Origin: Haematobacter massiliensis
GTDB taxonomy: Bacteria > Pseudomonadota > Alphaproteobacteria > Rhodobacterales > Rhodobacteraceae
Direction of reading: 5' to 3'
NCBI RefSeq assembly: GCF_000740795.1
Contig: NZ_JGYG01000012.1
Location: forward strand, 24,879-88,878
Length of the DNA: 64,000 bases
Both the position numbers and the translations under genes were made by a program. This document shows positions 29,760 to 38,276 of this stretch, piece after piece (position 1 is the first letter of the stretch; every line of letters begins with the position of its first letter). The notes under the pieces were generated by a model. That model was given only the letters and a program-made list of their open reading frames with translations, was not told the DNA's origin and searched no databases.

Positions 29760-29796
29760 TCGGGGGGCACAGGCCCTCGCAATCTGGAAAGGAACA

Positions 29797-30678
29797 ATGG
29801 GCGATTCCGTCGATGGGTCTTCTAGCGCGGCGCACCGCGCGCAGGACTCCGAAGAGAATTCACAGCGCGGCTTTTTTGGCCGCATCCTGAATGCTCTTTC
29901 AAACGATGCCGAAGACACGGCGCGCAACTCTGCAGGGGCAGGGGTGGCGCGATCGGGCTTCGGCGGACTCAGCAAACTCAGGACCATGCGCCTGTCCGAT
30001 GTGATGGTGCCTGCGGCAGAGATCGTCGCAGTCGATGTCGACATCGACAAGGACGCTCTGGTCGAGGTATTCCGGGAACATGGCTTTTCTCGCGTGCCGG
30101 TTTACGAACAGACGCTGGACAGGCCATTGGGCCTTCTGCTGCTGAAGGATCTGGCGCTCCGCTACGGGTTCAACGGTCAGACCGGGCCATTCGACCTGCG
30201 GCCGCTTCTCCGCCCGCTGATCTACGCGCCGCCTTCCATGCCGCTTTCCGTCCTCTTGCAGAAGATGCAGGCGGAGCGGACGCATCTTGCGCTGGTGATA
30301 GACGAATACGGCGGCGTGGACGGGCTGGTCACTTTCGAGGATCTGCTGGAAGAAGTCGTCGGCGAAATCGACGATGAGCACGACATCGTCGAGGGCCGGC
30401 TGTGGTTGCAGGAGCGTCCCGGCGTCTGGATCGTTGAGGCCCGCGCCCCTCTGGAGGCGTTCGAGGAAGCGATCGGCATGCAGCTCGCCGATACGGAGGA
30501 TGAGGAAATCGACACGGTCGGTGGCCTCGTCTTCATGCTCTCCGGCCGTGTTCCCGCTGAAGGCGAGGAGATCGAGCATGAAAGCGGCGCGGTGTTCGAG
30601 GTGATCGACGCCGAACCCCGCCGGCTCAAGCGGCTTCGCCTGCGTCTGCCCGCCGCGGCGGCGGCTGCGGCAGGATAG
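29797..30678 (+). CDS. CorC/HlyC-type CBS-domain protein
   Basis: 293 aa, soluble form without the DUF21 membrane domain. Two CBS repeats (opening RLSDVMVPAAEIVAVDVD; second around LRPLIYAPPSMPLSVLLQKM) are followed by the CorC_HlyC FAD-like C-terminal domain containing EDLLEEVVGEIDDEHD. Such proteins sit between ybeY and lnt in many bacteria and are linked to Mg/Co efflux. AAAGGA lies close before ATG 29797; the frame is open upstream across the end of ybeY. One base separates it from lnt. Confidence 0.9.
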   Translation: MGDSVDGSSSAAHRAQDSEENSQRGFFGRILNALSNDAEDTARNSAGAGVARSGFGGLSKLRTMRLSDVMVPAAEIVAVDVDIDKDALVEVFREHGFSRVPVYEQTLDRPLGLLLLKDLALRYGFNGQTGPFDLRPLLRPLIYAPPSMPLSVLLQKMQAERTHLALVIDEYGGVDGLVTFEDLLEEVVGEIDDEHDIVEGRLWLQERPGVWIVEARAPLEAFEEAIGMQLADTEDEEIDTVGGLVFMLSGRVPAEGEEIEHESGAVFEVIDAEPRRLKRLRLRLPAAAAAAAG

Positions 30679-30679
30679 C

Positions 30680-32209
30680 ATGACCGAAGGCCGGACGGCG
30701 CTGGCTGGTCATCCGGCCAGCGGGATCACGCTTCGGCATACCCTGCGCAGGGCGCTTCCCTCATTGCTGGCCGGTGCCCTGATGGCTTTGGGTCAGGCGC
30801 CTCTCGGGTTGTGGTGGCTGGCTTTGCCCGCGCTTTGCTGGCTGATGGCGCAGATCTCGGCGGGCGAAAGCCTGCGCGTGGCCGTGTGGCGGGGCTGGTT
30901 TGGCGGGGCGGGCTATTTCGCCGCGGCGCTTTTCTGGATCGTCGAACCCTTCATGGTGGATGCGGCGCGGCAGGGTTGGATGGCCCCGTTCGCGCTGGTT
31001 TTCATGGCGGCTGGCATGGCTCTCTTCTGGGGCCTGGGGGCGGGGGTTGGCTGGCGGCTGGGCCGGGGCTGGACGCGGCCGGTCGCGCTGGCGCTGAGCT
31101 TTGCTGCCGTCGAACTGATGCGCGGCTATGTGCTGACCGGCTTCCCCTGGGCGCTGATCGGGCACATCTGGATCGACACGCCGGTGGTGCAGGCGGCGGC
31201 CTATGTCGGGCCGGTGGGCCTTACGCTCGTGACGACCCTTCTCGCTGCGCTGCCGCTTGTGCTGCGCCTGCCTGGCGCGGTGGCGGCGGCGGGCCTGATC
31301 GGACTGTTGTGGGCGGGTGGTCTCGCGCGTCTGGCAGAGCCGATCCCGCCGCGGGAGACGCCGATCCGCGTGCGCCTCGTTCAGCCCAACATTCCCCAGC
31401 ATCTGAAATGGGATCCGGCGCTCATCGGGCCGCAGTTCCGCCAGCAGCTCGACCAGACGGCCCTGCCCGCCGATCCTTCGCCCGACCTGACGATCTGGCC
31501 GGAGACGGCGCTGGTCTGGCTGCTGGAGGATGCCGCCGAACCCCTCGCGATGATTGCGGAGGCCGCCGGTGGCCGTCCTGTCGCACTCGGCGTGCAGCGG
31601 GGGGAGGGCGGGCGCTACTACAATTCCCTCGCCGTGCTGGATCGAACGGGGCAGGCCACCGGGCTTTACGACAAGCACCACCTCGTCCCGTTCGGCGAGT
31701 ATATCCCTTTCGGCGACATTGCGGCGCGGTTCGGGATCCACGGTCTCGCCGCGCGGGAGGGGGACGGATATACGTCCGGCCCGGGGCCGGCCATCCTCGA
31801 CCTTGGCCCGCTGGGCAAGGTGCTGCCGCTCATCTGCTACGAGGCGGTGTTCCCGCAGGACCTCCGCGGCGCGCCCGAACGCGCTGACTGGATCCTGCAG
31901 GTCACGAACGACGCATGGTTCGGCAATCTCTCCGGCCCCTATCAGCATCTGGCACAGGCGCGGCTCCGCGCGGTGGAGCAGGGGCTGCCGCTGATCCGTG
32001 CCGCGAACACCGGCGTGTCGGCCATTATCGACGCAAGGGGGGCGATCGTCTCCGCCCTGCCGCTGAATGTGGAGGGTACGCTGGACGGCAGCGTTCCCGC
32101 GGCCCTGCCGCCTACACCCTATGCGCGTATGGGCGATCTGCCCGTGGCGAGCCTCATTCTGTTTGCTGGAGCAGTCCTCCTTCTGTTGCGGCGCAGAGAA
32201 AGCGATTGA
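30680..32209 (+). CDS. lnt: Apolipoprotein N-acyltransferase Lnt
   Basis: 509 aa. Adds the third acyl chain to lipoproteins at the inner membrane. N-terminal hydrophobic segments (about seven, residues 25-225) are followed by a nitrilase-fold domain with the catalytic trio Glu275 (WPETALVWL), Lys332 (DKHHLVPFGEYIP) and Cys386 (LICYEAVFP). A final membrane helix is at about 485-500. Completes the pathway begun by lgt at the left of the window. Confidence 0.95.
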   Translation: MTEGRTALAGHPASGITLRHTLRRALPSLLAGALMALGQAPLGLWWLALPALCWLMAQISAGESLRVAVWRGWFGGAGYFAAALFWIVEPFMVDAARQGWMAPFALVFMAAGMALFWGLGAGVGWRLGRGWTRPVALALSFAAVELMRGYVLTGFPWALIGHIWIDTPVVQAAAYVGPVGLTLVTTLLAALPLVLRLPGAVAAAGLIGLLWAGGLARLAEPIPPRETPIRVRLVQPNIPQHLKWDPALIGPQFRQQLDQTALPADPSPDLTIWPETALVWLLEDAAEPLAMIAEAAGGRPVALGVQRGEGGRYYNSLAVLDRTGQATGLYDKHHLVPFGEYIPFGDIAARFGIHGLAAREGDGYTSGPGPAILDLGPLGKVLPLICYEAVFPQDLRGAPERADWILQVTNDAWFGNLSGPYQHLAQARLRAVEQGLPLIRAANTGVSAIIDARGAIVSALPLNVEGTLDGSVPAALPPTPYARMGDLPVASLILFAGAVLLLLRRRESD

Positions 32210-32245
32210 ACTCCGCCGCTGCCGCCGCTACGGCTTGGCATCGCA

Positions 32246-32291
32246 CCCGTCACAACGGCTTCCTGGCGTGACGGGGATGTCTTAATGGAGC
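32246..32291 (+). promoter_or_regulatory. SAM/SAH riboswitch of metK
   Basis: A perfect 8-bp stem CCCGTCAC (32246-32253) / GTGACGGG (32268-32275) encloses the loop AACGGCTTCCTGGC. It is followed after a short linker by ATGGAGC (32285-32291). Stem loop and tail agree almost base for base with the published SAM/SAH riboswitch core. GCTTCC of the loop can pair with GGAGC of the tail, which is also the metK Shine-Dalgarno; ligand binding would therefore close the ribosome site. The class is known from Rhodobacterales, in front of metK. Confidence 0.93.
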
Positions 32292-32299
32292 GCTTCCCG

Positions 32300-33466
32300 A
32301 TGTCCCGACAGAACTACGTATTTACTTCCGAATCCGTTTCGGAGGGTCACCCCGACAAGGTCTGCGACCGGATCTCCGATGCGGTCCTTGATGCCTTTCT
32401 CACCGAAGAGCCGAATGCCCGTGTCGCCTGTGAGACCTTTGCCACGACGAACTGCGTCGTGGTCGGCGGCGAGGTGGGCCTGTCCGACAAGGACAAGCTC
32501 CACAGCTACATGGAGAAAATCGAGGACATCGCGCGCGCTTGCGTGAAGGACATCGGCTACGAGCAGGACAAGTTCCACTGGGCGACGTTCAAGCTGAACA
32601 ACTATCTGCATGAGCAATCTGCCCATATCTCCCAAGGTGTCGACCGGGATGGGGCGGGCGATCAGGGCATCATGTTCGGCTATGCGGTGGACGAAACGCC
32701 GGAGCTGATGCCCGCGCCGATCCTCTACTCCCATGCCATCCTGCGTCGCCTGGCAGAAGCGCGCAAATCCGGAGAAGCGCCGAGCCTTCGCCCGGATGCC
32801 AAAAGCCAGCTTTCCCTGCGCTATGAGGACGGCAAGCCCGTGGAGGTGACGCAGCTTGTCCTCTCCACCCAGCACGCGAGCGAGGATCAGACCTCCGACG
32901 ACATCCGCGCCATCGTGGAGCCGTATATCCGCGATGTGCTCCCGGATGGCTGGCTGACCGAGAAGACCGAATGGTGGGTCAACCCGACCGGCACCTTCGT
33001 CATCGGCGGCCCGGATGGCGACGCCGGTCTGACGGGGCGGAAGATCATCGTGGATACCTATGGCGGCGCCGCGCCGCATGGCGGCGGTGCCTTCTCCGGC
33101 AAGGATCCGACCAAGGTGGACCGTTCTGCCGCCTATGCCGCCCGCTATCTGGCGAAGAACGTGGTCGCCTCCGGGCTTGCGCAGCGTTGCACGCTTCAGC
33201 TCTCCTATGCCATCGGCGTGGCGAGGCCGCTCTCCATCTACGTCGATACCCATGGCACCGGTGTGGCGGATGAGGTGGAGATCGAACGTGCCGTCGCGCA
33301 GGTCATGGACCTCACGCCGCGCGGCATCCGTGATCATCTGGAGCTCAACCGTCCGGTTTATGCCCGGACCGCGGCCTACGGCCACTTCGGCCGTCAGCCC
33401 GACAATGACGGTGGTTTCAGCTGGGAGCGGACCGATCTGGTGGAGGCGCTGAAGCGCGCTGTCTGA
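32300..33466 (+). CDS. metK: S-adenosylmethionine synthetase MetK
   Basis: 388 aa. Makes SAM from methionine and ATP. N-terminal [19 protein letters not shown], central [12 protein letters not shown] and P-loop-like [19 protein letters not shown] are all present. ATG 32300 is preferred over the in-frame ATG 32285, since the latter is inside the riboswitch tail and GGAG 32287-32290 is at the right distance from 32300. Expression is predicted to fall when SAM or SAH accumulates. Confidence 0.97.
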   Translation: MSRQNYVFTSESVSEGHPDKVCDRISDAVLDAFLTEEPNARVACETFATTNCVVVGGEVGLSDKDKLHSYMEKIEDIARACVKDIGYEQDKFHWATFKLNNYLHEQSAHISQGVDRDGAGDQGIMFGYAVDETPELMPAPILYSHAILRRLAEARKSGEAPSLRPDAKSQLSLRYEDGKPVEVTQLVLSTQHASEDQTSDDIRAIVEPYIRDVLPDGWLTEKTEWWVNPTGTFVIGGPDGDAGLTGRKIIVDTYGGAAPHGGGAFSGKDPTKVDRSAAYAARYLAKNVVASGLAQRCTLQLSYAIGVARPLSIYVDTHGTGVADEVEIERAVAQVMDLTPRGIRDHLELNRPVYARTAAYGHFGRQPDNDGGFSWERTDLVEALKRAV

Positions 33467-33505
33467 CCCCCTTTTGCTTGACGCGCGGGTTCTGCCGCGC
33501 GAAGA

Positions 33506-33534
33506 GGCCCCGGTATCAGCGACCGGGGCCTTTT
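33506..33534 (+). terminator. Intrinsic terminator of metK
   Basis: Perfect 9-bp stem GGCCCCGGT / ACCGGGGCC with a 7-nt loop and four T residues (33531-33534), 40 bp after the metK stop. It ends one base before the trmB ATG. Confidence 0.85.
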
Positions 33535-33535
33535 C

Positions 33536-34261
33536 ATGACTGACGACCAGAGCGATGCCGCTGCGGGTGCCGACCGTCCCTGGCGCAATTTCTATGGCCG
33601 TCGCCACGGCAAGACGCTGCGGCCTAGCCAGAAGGGTTATCTGAGCGAGGATCTCGGCCAGTTGCGCCTTCCCGGCATTACCCATGAGGAGAACCCGGAG
33701 CGCGCCGAGCTGGACCTGACACAGCTTTTCGGGGACCGGCCGGTATGGCTCGAGATCGGCTTCGGCGGCGGCGAGCATCTGGTGCATCAGGCCGCGCAGA
33801 ACCCGGAAGTGGGCCTGATCGGTTGCGAGCCATTCATCAACGGCGTGGCGATGCTGCTCGGCAAGGTGCGGGAGGCGGATGTCAGCAACCTCCGCCTGCA
33901 TCCGGGCGATGTGCGCGACCTCTTTGACGTGCTGCCCGATCACGCCATCGCGCGGGCGTTCCTGCTCTATCCCGACCCCTGGCCGAAGAAACGTCACCAC
34001 CGGCGCCGCTTCGTGACGCCTGAGTTCCTCGCGCCGCTCCACAGGGTGTTGCGGCCAGGGGCCATCCTGCGCGTCGCGACCGACATTCCCGACTATGTGC
34101 GCCAGACGCTTGGGGAAGTGCCGAAGGCAGGCTTCGAATGGCTGGCCGAAGGGCCGTCCGACTGGCGGGAGCCCTGGTCCGACTGGCATTCCACCCGCTA
34201 CGAGCAGAAGGCGCTCCGCGAGGGGCGGGTGCCGCATTACCTCACCTTCCGCCGCCTGTAG
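33536..34261 (+). CDS. trmB: tRNA (guanine-N7-)-methyltransferase TrmB
   Basis: 241 aa. Methylates G46 of tRNAs using SAM. The opening RPWRNFYGRRHGKTLRPSQ is typical of alphaproteobacterial TrmB; the SAM loop is LEIGFGGGEHL and the catalytic region DPWPKKRHHRRR. The start codon follows the metK terminator directly; the only purine-rich stretch in front is the GGGG of the terminator arm, so translation signals are unusual. No better in-frame start exists before the conserved region. Confidence 0.93.
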   Translation: MTDDQSDAAAGADRPWRNFYGRRHGKTLRPSQKGYLSEDLGQLRLPGITHEENPERAELDLTQLFGDRPVWLEIGFGGGEHLVHQAAQNPEVGLIGCEPFINGVAMLLGKVREADVSNLRLHPGDVRDLFDVLPDHAIARAFLLYPDPWPKKRHHRRRFVTPEFLAPLHRVLRPGAILRVATDIPDYVRQTLGEVPKAGFEWLAEGPSDWREPWSDWHSTRYEQKALREGRVPHYLTFRRL

Positions 34262-34324
34262 CGGCCCAGATAGACCGGCGCGGACAGTTCGGCTATGACG
34301 CGGCAAGACCACGGAGGATCCCCC

Positions 34325-35656
34325 ATGACTGCCGAAGCCTCGCCCGTTCCGCTTGTCGTCCGCGCTTCCGCCCCTCTCAGGGGCAAGGCGACGGTGCCGG
34401 GGGACAAGTCCATCTCGCACCGGGCGCTGATCTTCGGCGCGCTTTCCGTGGGTGAGACGCGGATCAGCGGCCTTCTGGAGGGCGAGGACGTCATCGACAC
34501 CGCAAAGGCGATGCGGGCCTTCGGGGCGGAGGTGACCCGGCACAGCGAAGGTGCATGGAGCGTGCATGGCGTGGGCGTCGGCGGCTTCGCCGAGCCGGAG
34601 AACGTCATCGACTGCGGCAACTCGGGAACAGGGGTGCGGCTCATCATGGGCGCGATGGCGACTTCGCCCATCGTCGCGACCTTCACCGGGGATGCCAGTC
34701 TGCGCCGGCGTCCCATGGCGCGGGTGACGGATCCTCTGTCGCTGTTCGGCACGGTGGCCTACGGCCGCGCGGGCGGACGCCTGCCGATGACCGTGCTTGG
34801 TGCGCGTGACCCGGTGCCGGTGCGCTATGCATTGCCGGTCCCGTCGGCGCAGGTGAAATCCGCCGTGCTGCTTGCCGGGCTGAACGCGCCCGGTGACACC
34901 GTGGTGATCGAGCGGGAGCCGACGCGCGACCATACCGAACGGATGCTTCGCGGCTTCGGCGCCTCCCTCCGCGTGGAAGAGACGGCGGAGGGGCGGGCGA
35001 TCATCCTCACCGGTCAGCCGGAGTTGCGCCCCCAGACGGTCGCCGTGCCGCGCGATCCGTCCTCCGCCGCGTTTCCCGTCGCTGCCGCGCTCATCGTGGA
35101 GGGCTCCGATATCCGTGTGCCCGGCGTCAGCCGCAACCCGACGCGCGACGGGTTCTACCTGACGCTGGTCGAGATGGGGGCCGACATCGCCTTCGAGAAC
35201 GAGCGCGAGGAGGGCGGGGAGCCGGTCGCCGATCTGCATGTCCGCTTCTCCGCGCTGAAGGGCGTGGAGGTGCCGGAGGACCGTGCAGCCTCCATGATCG
35301 ACGAGTTTCCCGTGCTGTCCGCCATCGCGGCCTTTGCGGAAGGCAGCACCGTCATGCGCGGCGTGCGTGAACTGCGGGTGAAGGAAAGCGACCGGATCGA
35401 CGCCATGGCGCGCGGGCTAGAGTCCTGCGGCGTCACGGTGGAGGAGGGAGAGGACATCTTCATCGTTCATGGCCGGGGCACGGATGGTGTGCCGGGGGGC
35501 GCTACCATCCGCACTCACCTCGACCACCGCATCGCGATGAGCTTCTACGTGCTGGGCCTTGCCGCGCAACAGCCGGTGACCATCGACGATGCCCGGCCGA
35601 TCGCGACCTCCTTCCCCGATTTCCTGCCACTCATGCAGAAGCTCGCGGAGGGTTGA
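34325..35656 (+). CDS. aroA: 3-phosphoshikimate 1-carboxyvinyltransferase (EPSP synthase) AroA
   Basis: 443 aa. Transfers the enolpyruvyl group of PEP to shikimate-3-phosphate in aromatic amino-acid synthesis. [25 protein letters not shown] and [17 protein letters not shown] are present. The overall pattern ([28 protein letters not shown] end) is close to the class II enzyme of Agrobacterium CP4. At the glyphosate-determining loop it has GNSGTG, with Gly where CP4 has Ala. GGAGGA precedes ATG 34325; two bases separate it from allA. Confidence 0.95.
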   Translation: MTAEASPVPLVVRASAPLRGKATVPGDKSISHRALIFGALSVGETRISGLLEGEDVIDTAKAMRAFGAEVTRHSEGAWSVHGVGVGGFAEPENVIDCGNSGTGVRLIMGAMATSPIVATFTGDASLRRRPMARVTDPLSLFGTVAYGRAGGRLPMTVLGARDPVPVRYALPVPSAQVKSAVLLAGLNAPGDTVVIEREPTRDHTERMLRGFGASLRVEETAEGRAIILTGQPELRPQTVAVPRDPSSAAFPVAAALIVEGSDIRVPGVSRNPTRDGFYLTLVEMGADIAFENEREEGGEPVADLHVRFSALKGVEVPEDRAASMIDEFPVLSAIAAFAEGSTVMRGVRELRVKESDRIDAMARGLESCGVTVEEGEDIFIVHGRGTDGVPGGATIRTHLDHRIAMSFYVLGLAAQQPVTIDDARPIATSFPDFLPLMQKLAEG

Positions 35657-35658
35657 GG

Positions 35659-36147
35659 ATGCGACAGATCACCATACAGCCGCTCACGCTGGAGGCCTTC
35701 GCGCCTTTCGGCGACATCCTTGCCGCGGATGGGACAGCCGACCGGATCATCAACCAGGGTCTCTGCGGGCGCTGGCATGACCGGGCCGGGCTGGATTTCG
35801 GGCCGGAGGGGCGGGCAGGGTTGTCGATCTTCAAGGCGGAGCCGCGGGCGTTGCCGCTGAAGCTCGATCTGGTCGAGCGGCACCCGGACGGCAGCCAGGC
35901 TTTCGTGCCGATGTCGCTCGATCCGTTCCTTGTCATCGTCGCGCCGGATGACGGGGGGCGTCCCGGTATGCCGCTGGCCTTCCTCACGACGGCGGGGCAG
36001 GCGATCAACTTTCACCGGGGTACCTGGCACGGGGTGTTGACGCCGCTCCACGCGCCCGGGCTCTTCGCTGTGGTGGACAGGATCGGCGATACGCCCAATC
36101 TTGAGGAATACTGGTTCGACGATCCCTATACGGTCGTTTCACCCTGA
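35659..36147 (+). CDS. allA: Ureidoglycolate lyase AllA
   Basis: 162 aa, usual length. Splits ureidoglycolate into glyoxylate and urea at the end of purine/allantoin breakdown. Cupin-type fold: FAPFGDILAADG near the N-terminus, then FLVIVAPDDGG and the metal-site-like NFHRGTWHGVLTPL. It follows aroA by two bases and overlaps the 3' end of the convergent gap gene by 22 bp. No other ureide or urease gene is in view, so its partners are elsewhere. Confidence 0.88.
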   Translation: MRQITIQPLTLEAFAPFGDILAADGTADRIINQGLCGRWHDRAGLDFGPEGRAGLSIFKAEPRALPLKLDLVERHPDGSQAFVPMSLDPFLVIVAPDDGGRPGMPLAFLTTAGQAINFHRGTWHGVLTPLHAPGLFAVVDRIGDTPNLEEYWFDDPYTVVSP

Positions 36148-37154
36148 GGTTCGCTTCCTCCCGCCTGCTCCTGATCCTGCTGTGCCAACCGCATCGCCAT
36201 GTCGATCATGCGGTTGGAAAAGCCCCATTCGTTGTCGTACCAGCCGAAGACGCGCACCATGCCGCCGCCCGTCACGGCGGTCTCCGGAAGCGCCATGATC
36301 ACGCTTTCGGGCCGCGCGCGCAGGTCGGTGGAGACAAGCGGACGCTCGGTCGATCCGATGACGCCGCCCGCCTCGCGTAAGGCAGCGTTGACAGCCTGCA
36401 CCGTGGCCGGCCGCCGGGGCATGAACGTCAGATCCACGGCCGAGACGGAGGCCGTCGGCACCCGCACGGCAGACCCCTCCACCCGTCCGGCCAGATGCGG
36501 CAGCACGATATCCACGAGCCGGGAGGCTGAGGTCGTTGTTGGCACCATGGAGAGCGCGGCGGCCCTGCTCCGGGCAAAATCCGCGGCGGGACTGTCCACC
36601 GTGGGCTGGCTGCCGGTATAGCAGTGGATGGTGGTCATGTAGCCCGTCTCCACCCCCCATTCCGCGTCCAGAAGCCCCAGCAGCGGGGCCAGCGCGTTTG
36701 TCGTGCAGGAGGCGTTGGAGACGATGCGATGCGCGGAGGTCACCTCTCCCTCGTTTGCGCCGATCACGGCGGTGATATCCGCGCCCCGCGAGGGGCCGGA
36801 GATGAGCACCCGGCTCGCCCCCGCGCGCAAACCGCGTTCCGCAATGTCCCGGCTGTCGGCGCGGCCTGTGCACTCCATCAGCACATCGACGCCCGACAGA
36901 TCCGCATGCGACAGGTCTGACTGGCGGAGAAGCGGGATCTCGCGCCCATCCACCACAAGATGCCCCGCGCGAAGGGCCACGCTTCCGGGGTAGGGGCCGA
37001 AGACGCTGTCATATTCAAACAGATAGGCACAGATTTCAGGAGTGGCGATATCGTTCAGAGCGACAATCTCGATATCGCCCGGACGGGTGGCCAGCGCTCT
37101 CAGCACCGAACGACCGATGCGCCCGAACCCGTTGATCGCCACACGAACCGACAT
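36126..37154 (-). CDS. gap: Glyceraldehyde-3-phosphate dehydrogenase, type I
   Basis: 342 aa. NAD-binding INGFGRIGRSVLRA with Asp35 in LNDIATPE, catalytic Cys150 in SNASCTTNALAPL and His177 in TIHCYT. Central enzyme of glycolysis and gluconeogenesis; an erythrose-4-phosphate dehydrogenase role is a less likely alternative. GGAGGG lies 6 bp before the ATG at 37154; a longer in-frame start (37193) has no such site. C-terminal Gln/Gly-rich tail beyond the usual end. It is not next to pgk or cbb genes. Confidence 0.92.
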   Translation of the reverse strand: MSVRVAINGFGRIGRSVLRALATRPGDIEIVALNDIATPEICAYLFEYDSVFGPYPGSVALRAGHLVVDGREIPLLRQSDLSHADLSGVDVLMECTGRADSRDIAERGLRAGASRVLISGPSRGADITAVIGANEGEVTSAHRIVSNASCTTNALAPLLGLLDAEWGVETGYMTTIHCYTGSQPTVDSPAADFARSRAAALSMVPTTTSASRLVDIVLPHLAGRVEGSAVRVPTASVSAVDLTFMPRRPATVQAVNAALREAGGVIGSTERPLVSTDLRARPESVIMALPETAVTGGGMVRVFGWYDNEWGFSNRMIDMAMRLAQQDQEQAGGSEPQGETTV

Positions 37155-37293
37155 GCTGTTCCCTCCAGTTGCCTTGTACGTGCCTAGCCGCACGGCGGAA
37201 GAAGGCCAAGAGGAAGGACATCACGCGATTTCGCTTGGCGTCAGGGGCGACTCGGCATTACGCTGATGTGGCAACTTTCAGGAGACTGCTCCT

Positions 37294-37458
37294 ATGCCTG
37301 TTCGCTCCGTCCGCCGCTCTGGGTCGTTGTCTCGTGCTGGTGCGCTTATCAAGCGCATGGGGGAGGCTTTGAAAGCTGCGGTGGCCGGGCCGATGCGTGC
37401 GCCGGATGCGCTGCCCGTTCCGATCCGGGTGGAGCAACGCCCGATGCGTCGCCGCTGA
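37294..37458 (+). CDS. Small basic protein of 54 aa, unknown
   Basis: AGGAG at 37280-37284 precedes ATG 37294; the frame gives 54 residues beginning MPVRSVRRSGSLSRAG and ending RPMRRR, with about 12 Arg/Lys and few acidic residues. A strong terminator begins 29 bp after the stop. Start signal, isolated position between divergent gap and mmcB and the dedicated terminator argue for a real short gene. The codon pattern is GC-rich at third positions as in neighbours. No family recognised; a nucleic-acid or membrane-surface binder is possible. Confidence 0.6.
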   Translation: MPVRSVRRSGSLSRAGALIKRMGEALKAAVAGPMRAPDALPVPIRVEQRPMRRR

Positions 37459-37486
37459 TCCGTAGCTTTGCCGGCATAGGATAACG

Positions 37487-37512
37487 AAAGGGCCGGATCG
37501 ACCGGCCCTTTT
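37487..37512 (+). terminator. Strong bidirectional intrinsic terminator
   Basis: AAAGGGCCGG / CCGGCCCTTT, a 10-bp perfect stem with a 5-nt loop and a T-run to 37512. It lies after the 54-codon gene and is the best-formed terminator in the window with that of the nlpD-like gene. Confidence 0.85.
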
Positions 37513-37779
37513 CGATTCGTCCGTCTTGTATGGTGAGCGGCGGGAACCGCAGCAACCGTGCCGGCGTGATTTCCCGAGAGCCTGGACTAACCAGGTGGGT
37601 GCCAGATACCGGGACCAGGATCCCGGCAGAGCCAGCCCCCTCGGAAATGCTTATCGGCCACTGGAAAAAAGCCTGCGCACGAGAGGAGCAGAACCCGCCT
37701 TCCCAAAAATAGGCCCCCCGTGAGGAGGCGACAAGAGCCTGTCACGGAAAAGATGTGATCGTAGCCCGGCTGGACAGAC
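37513..37779. other. Spacer between small gene and mmcB
   Basis: The bases between the terminator and the LexA box hold no credible gene. Short inverted matches such as CCTGG-ACTAA-CCAGG are present, but no tRNA or known RNA fold could be assembled by eye. The mmcB promoter should be at the right end. Confidence 0.4.
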
Positions 37780-37794
37780 GTTCTCTCTCTGTTC
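37780..37794 (+). promoter_or_regulatory. LexA (SOS) box upstream of mmcB
   Basis: GTTC-TCTCTCT-GTTC, a perfect alphaproteobacterial LexA operator (GTTC-N7-GTTC), 11 bp before the mmcB ATG at 37806. Its place overlapping the expected promoter/leader predicts DNA-damage induction of mmcB. Confidence 0.82.
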
Positions 37795-37805
37795 ATAGTC
37801 ACGCC

Positions 37806-38276
37806 ATGCAACCCCAGCCCCTTCTTATCCCCGGCCTACAGCCCGGACAGCTCCTCCAGCGTGGAGTGAGTCGACATCTCCTCTCCCTCGGCTTCGCGAC
37901 GGTGGAGGAGTTGGTGCCCGCCCCGGGCCTCCGGGTGGACGTTATGGCGCTTGGTCCCAAGGGGGAGATCTGGGTGGTCGAATGCAAGTCATGCCGCGCC
38001 GATTTTGCGGGTGACAGAAAGTGGCAAGGATATCTGGAGTGGTGCGACAGGTTCTTCTGGGCTGTCGATGCCGATTTTCCTGCCGATCTTTTGCCTGATG
38101 GCACCGGCCTGATCCTCGCCGACAGCTATGATGCGGAAATCCGCCGCCTCGGGCCGGAGACGCCGCTGGCCGGCGCGCGCCGCAAGCTCCTCACCCAGAA
38201 ATTCGCCCGGCATGCAGCGCTTCGGCTGCAGACGCTTCGCGATCCGGGTGCCGGTGGCTCAGGGCCCCGCTTTTGA
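37806..38276 (+). CDS. mmcB: MmcB family DNA repair protein (nuclease-like)
   Basis: 156 aa. MmcB-type restriction-endonuclease-like fold: the core strand VDVMALGPKGEIWVVECKSC supplies the D...E-x-K catalytic pattern, followed by DFAGDRKWQGYLEWCDRFFWAV. In Caulobacter the homologue is SOS-induced, and the LexA box directly upstream here supports the same control. ATG 37806 is chosen because in-frame starts further upstream would place the LexA box inside the coding region. Confidence 0.88.
   Translation: MQPQPLLIPGLQPGQLLQRGVSRHLLSLGFATVEELVPAPGLRVDVMALGPKGEIWVVECKSCRADFAGDRKWQGYLEWCDRFFWAVDADFPADLLPDGTGLILADSYDAEIRRLGPETPLAGARRKLLTQKFARHAALRLQTLRDPGAGGSGPRF

Noticed and set aside
32285..32287. 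Upstream in-frame ATG as metK start
   Set aside because: It lies in the riboswitch tail, and the GGAG ribosome site follows it rather than precedes it.
32282..35239. 985-codon minus-strand frame over metK, trmB and aroA
   Set aside because: Antisense to three well-conserved genes; composition (Arg, His, Gln, Gly) is typical of high-GC antisense shadows.
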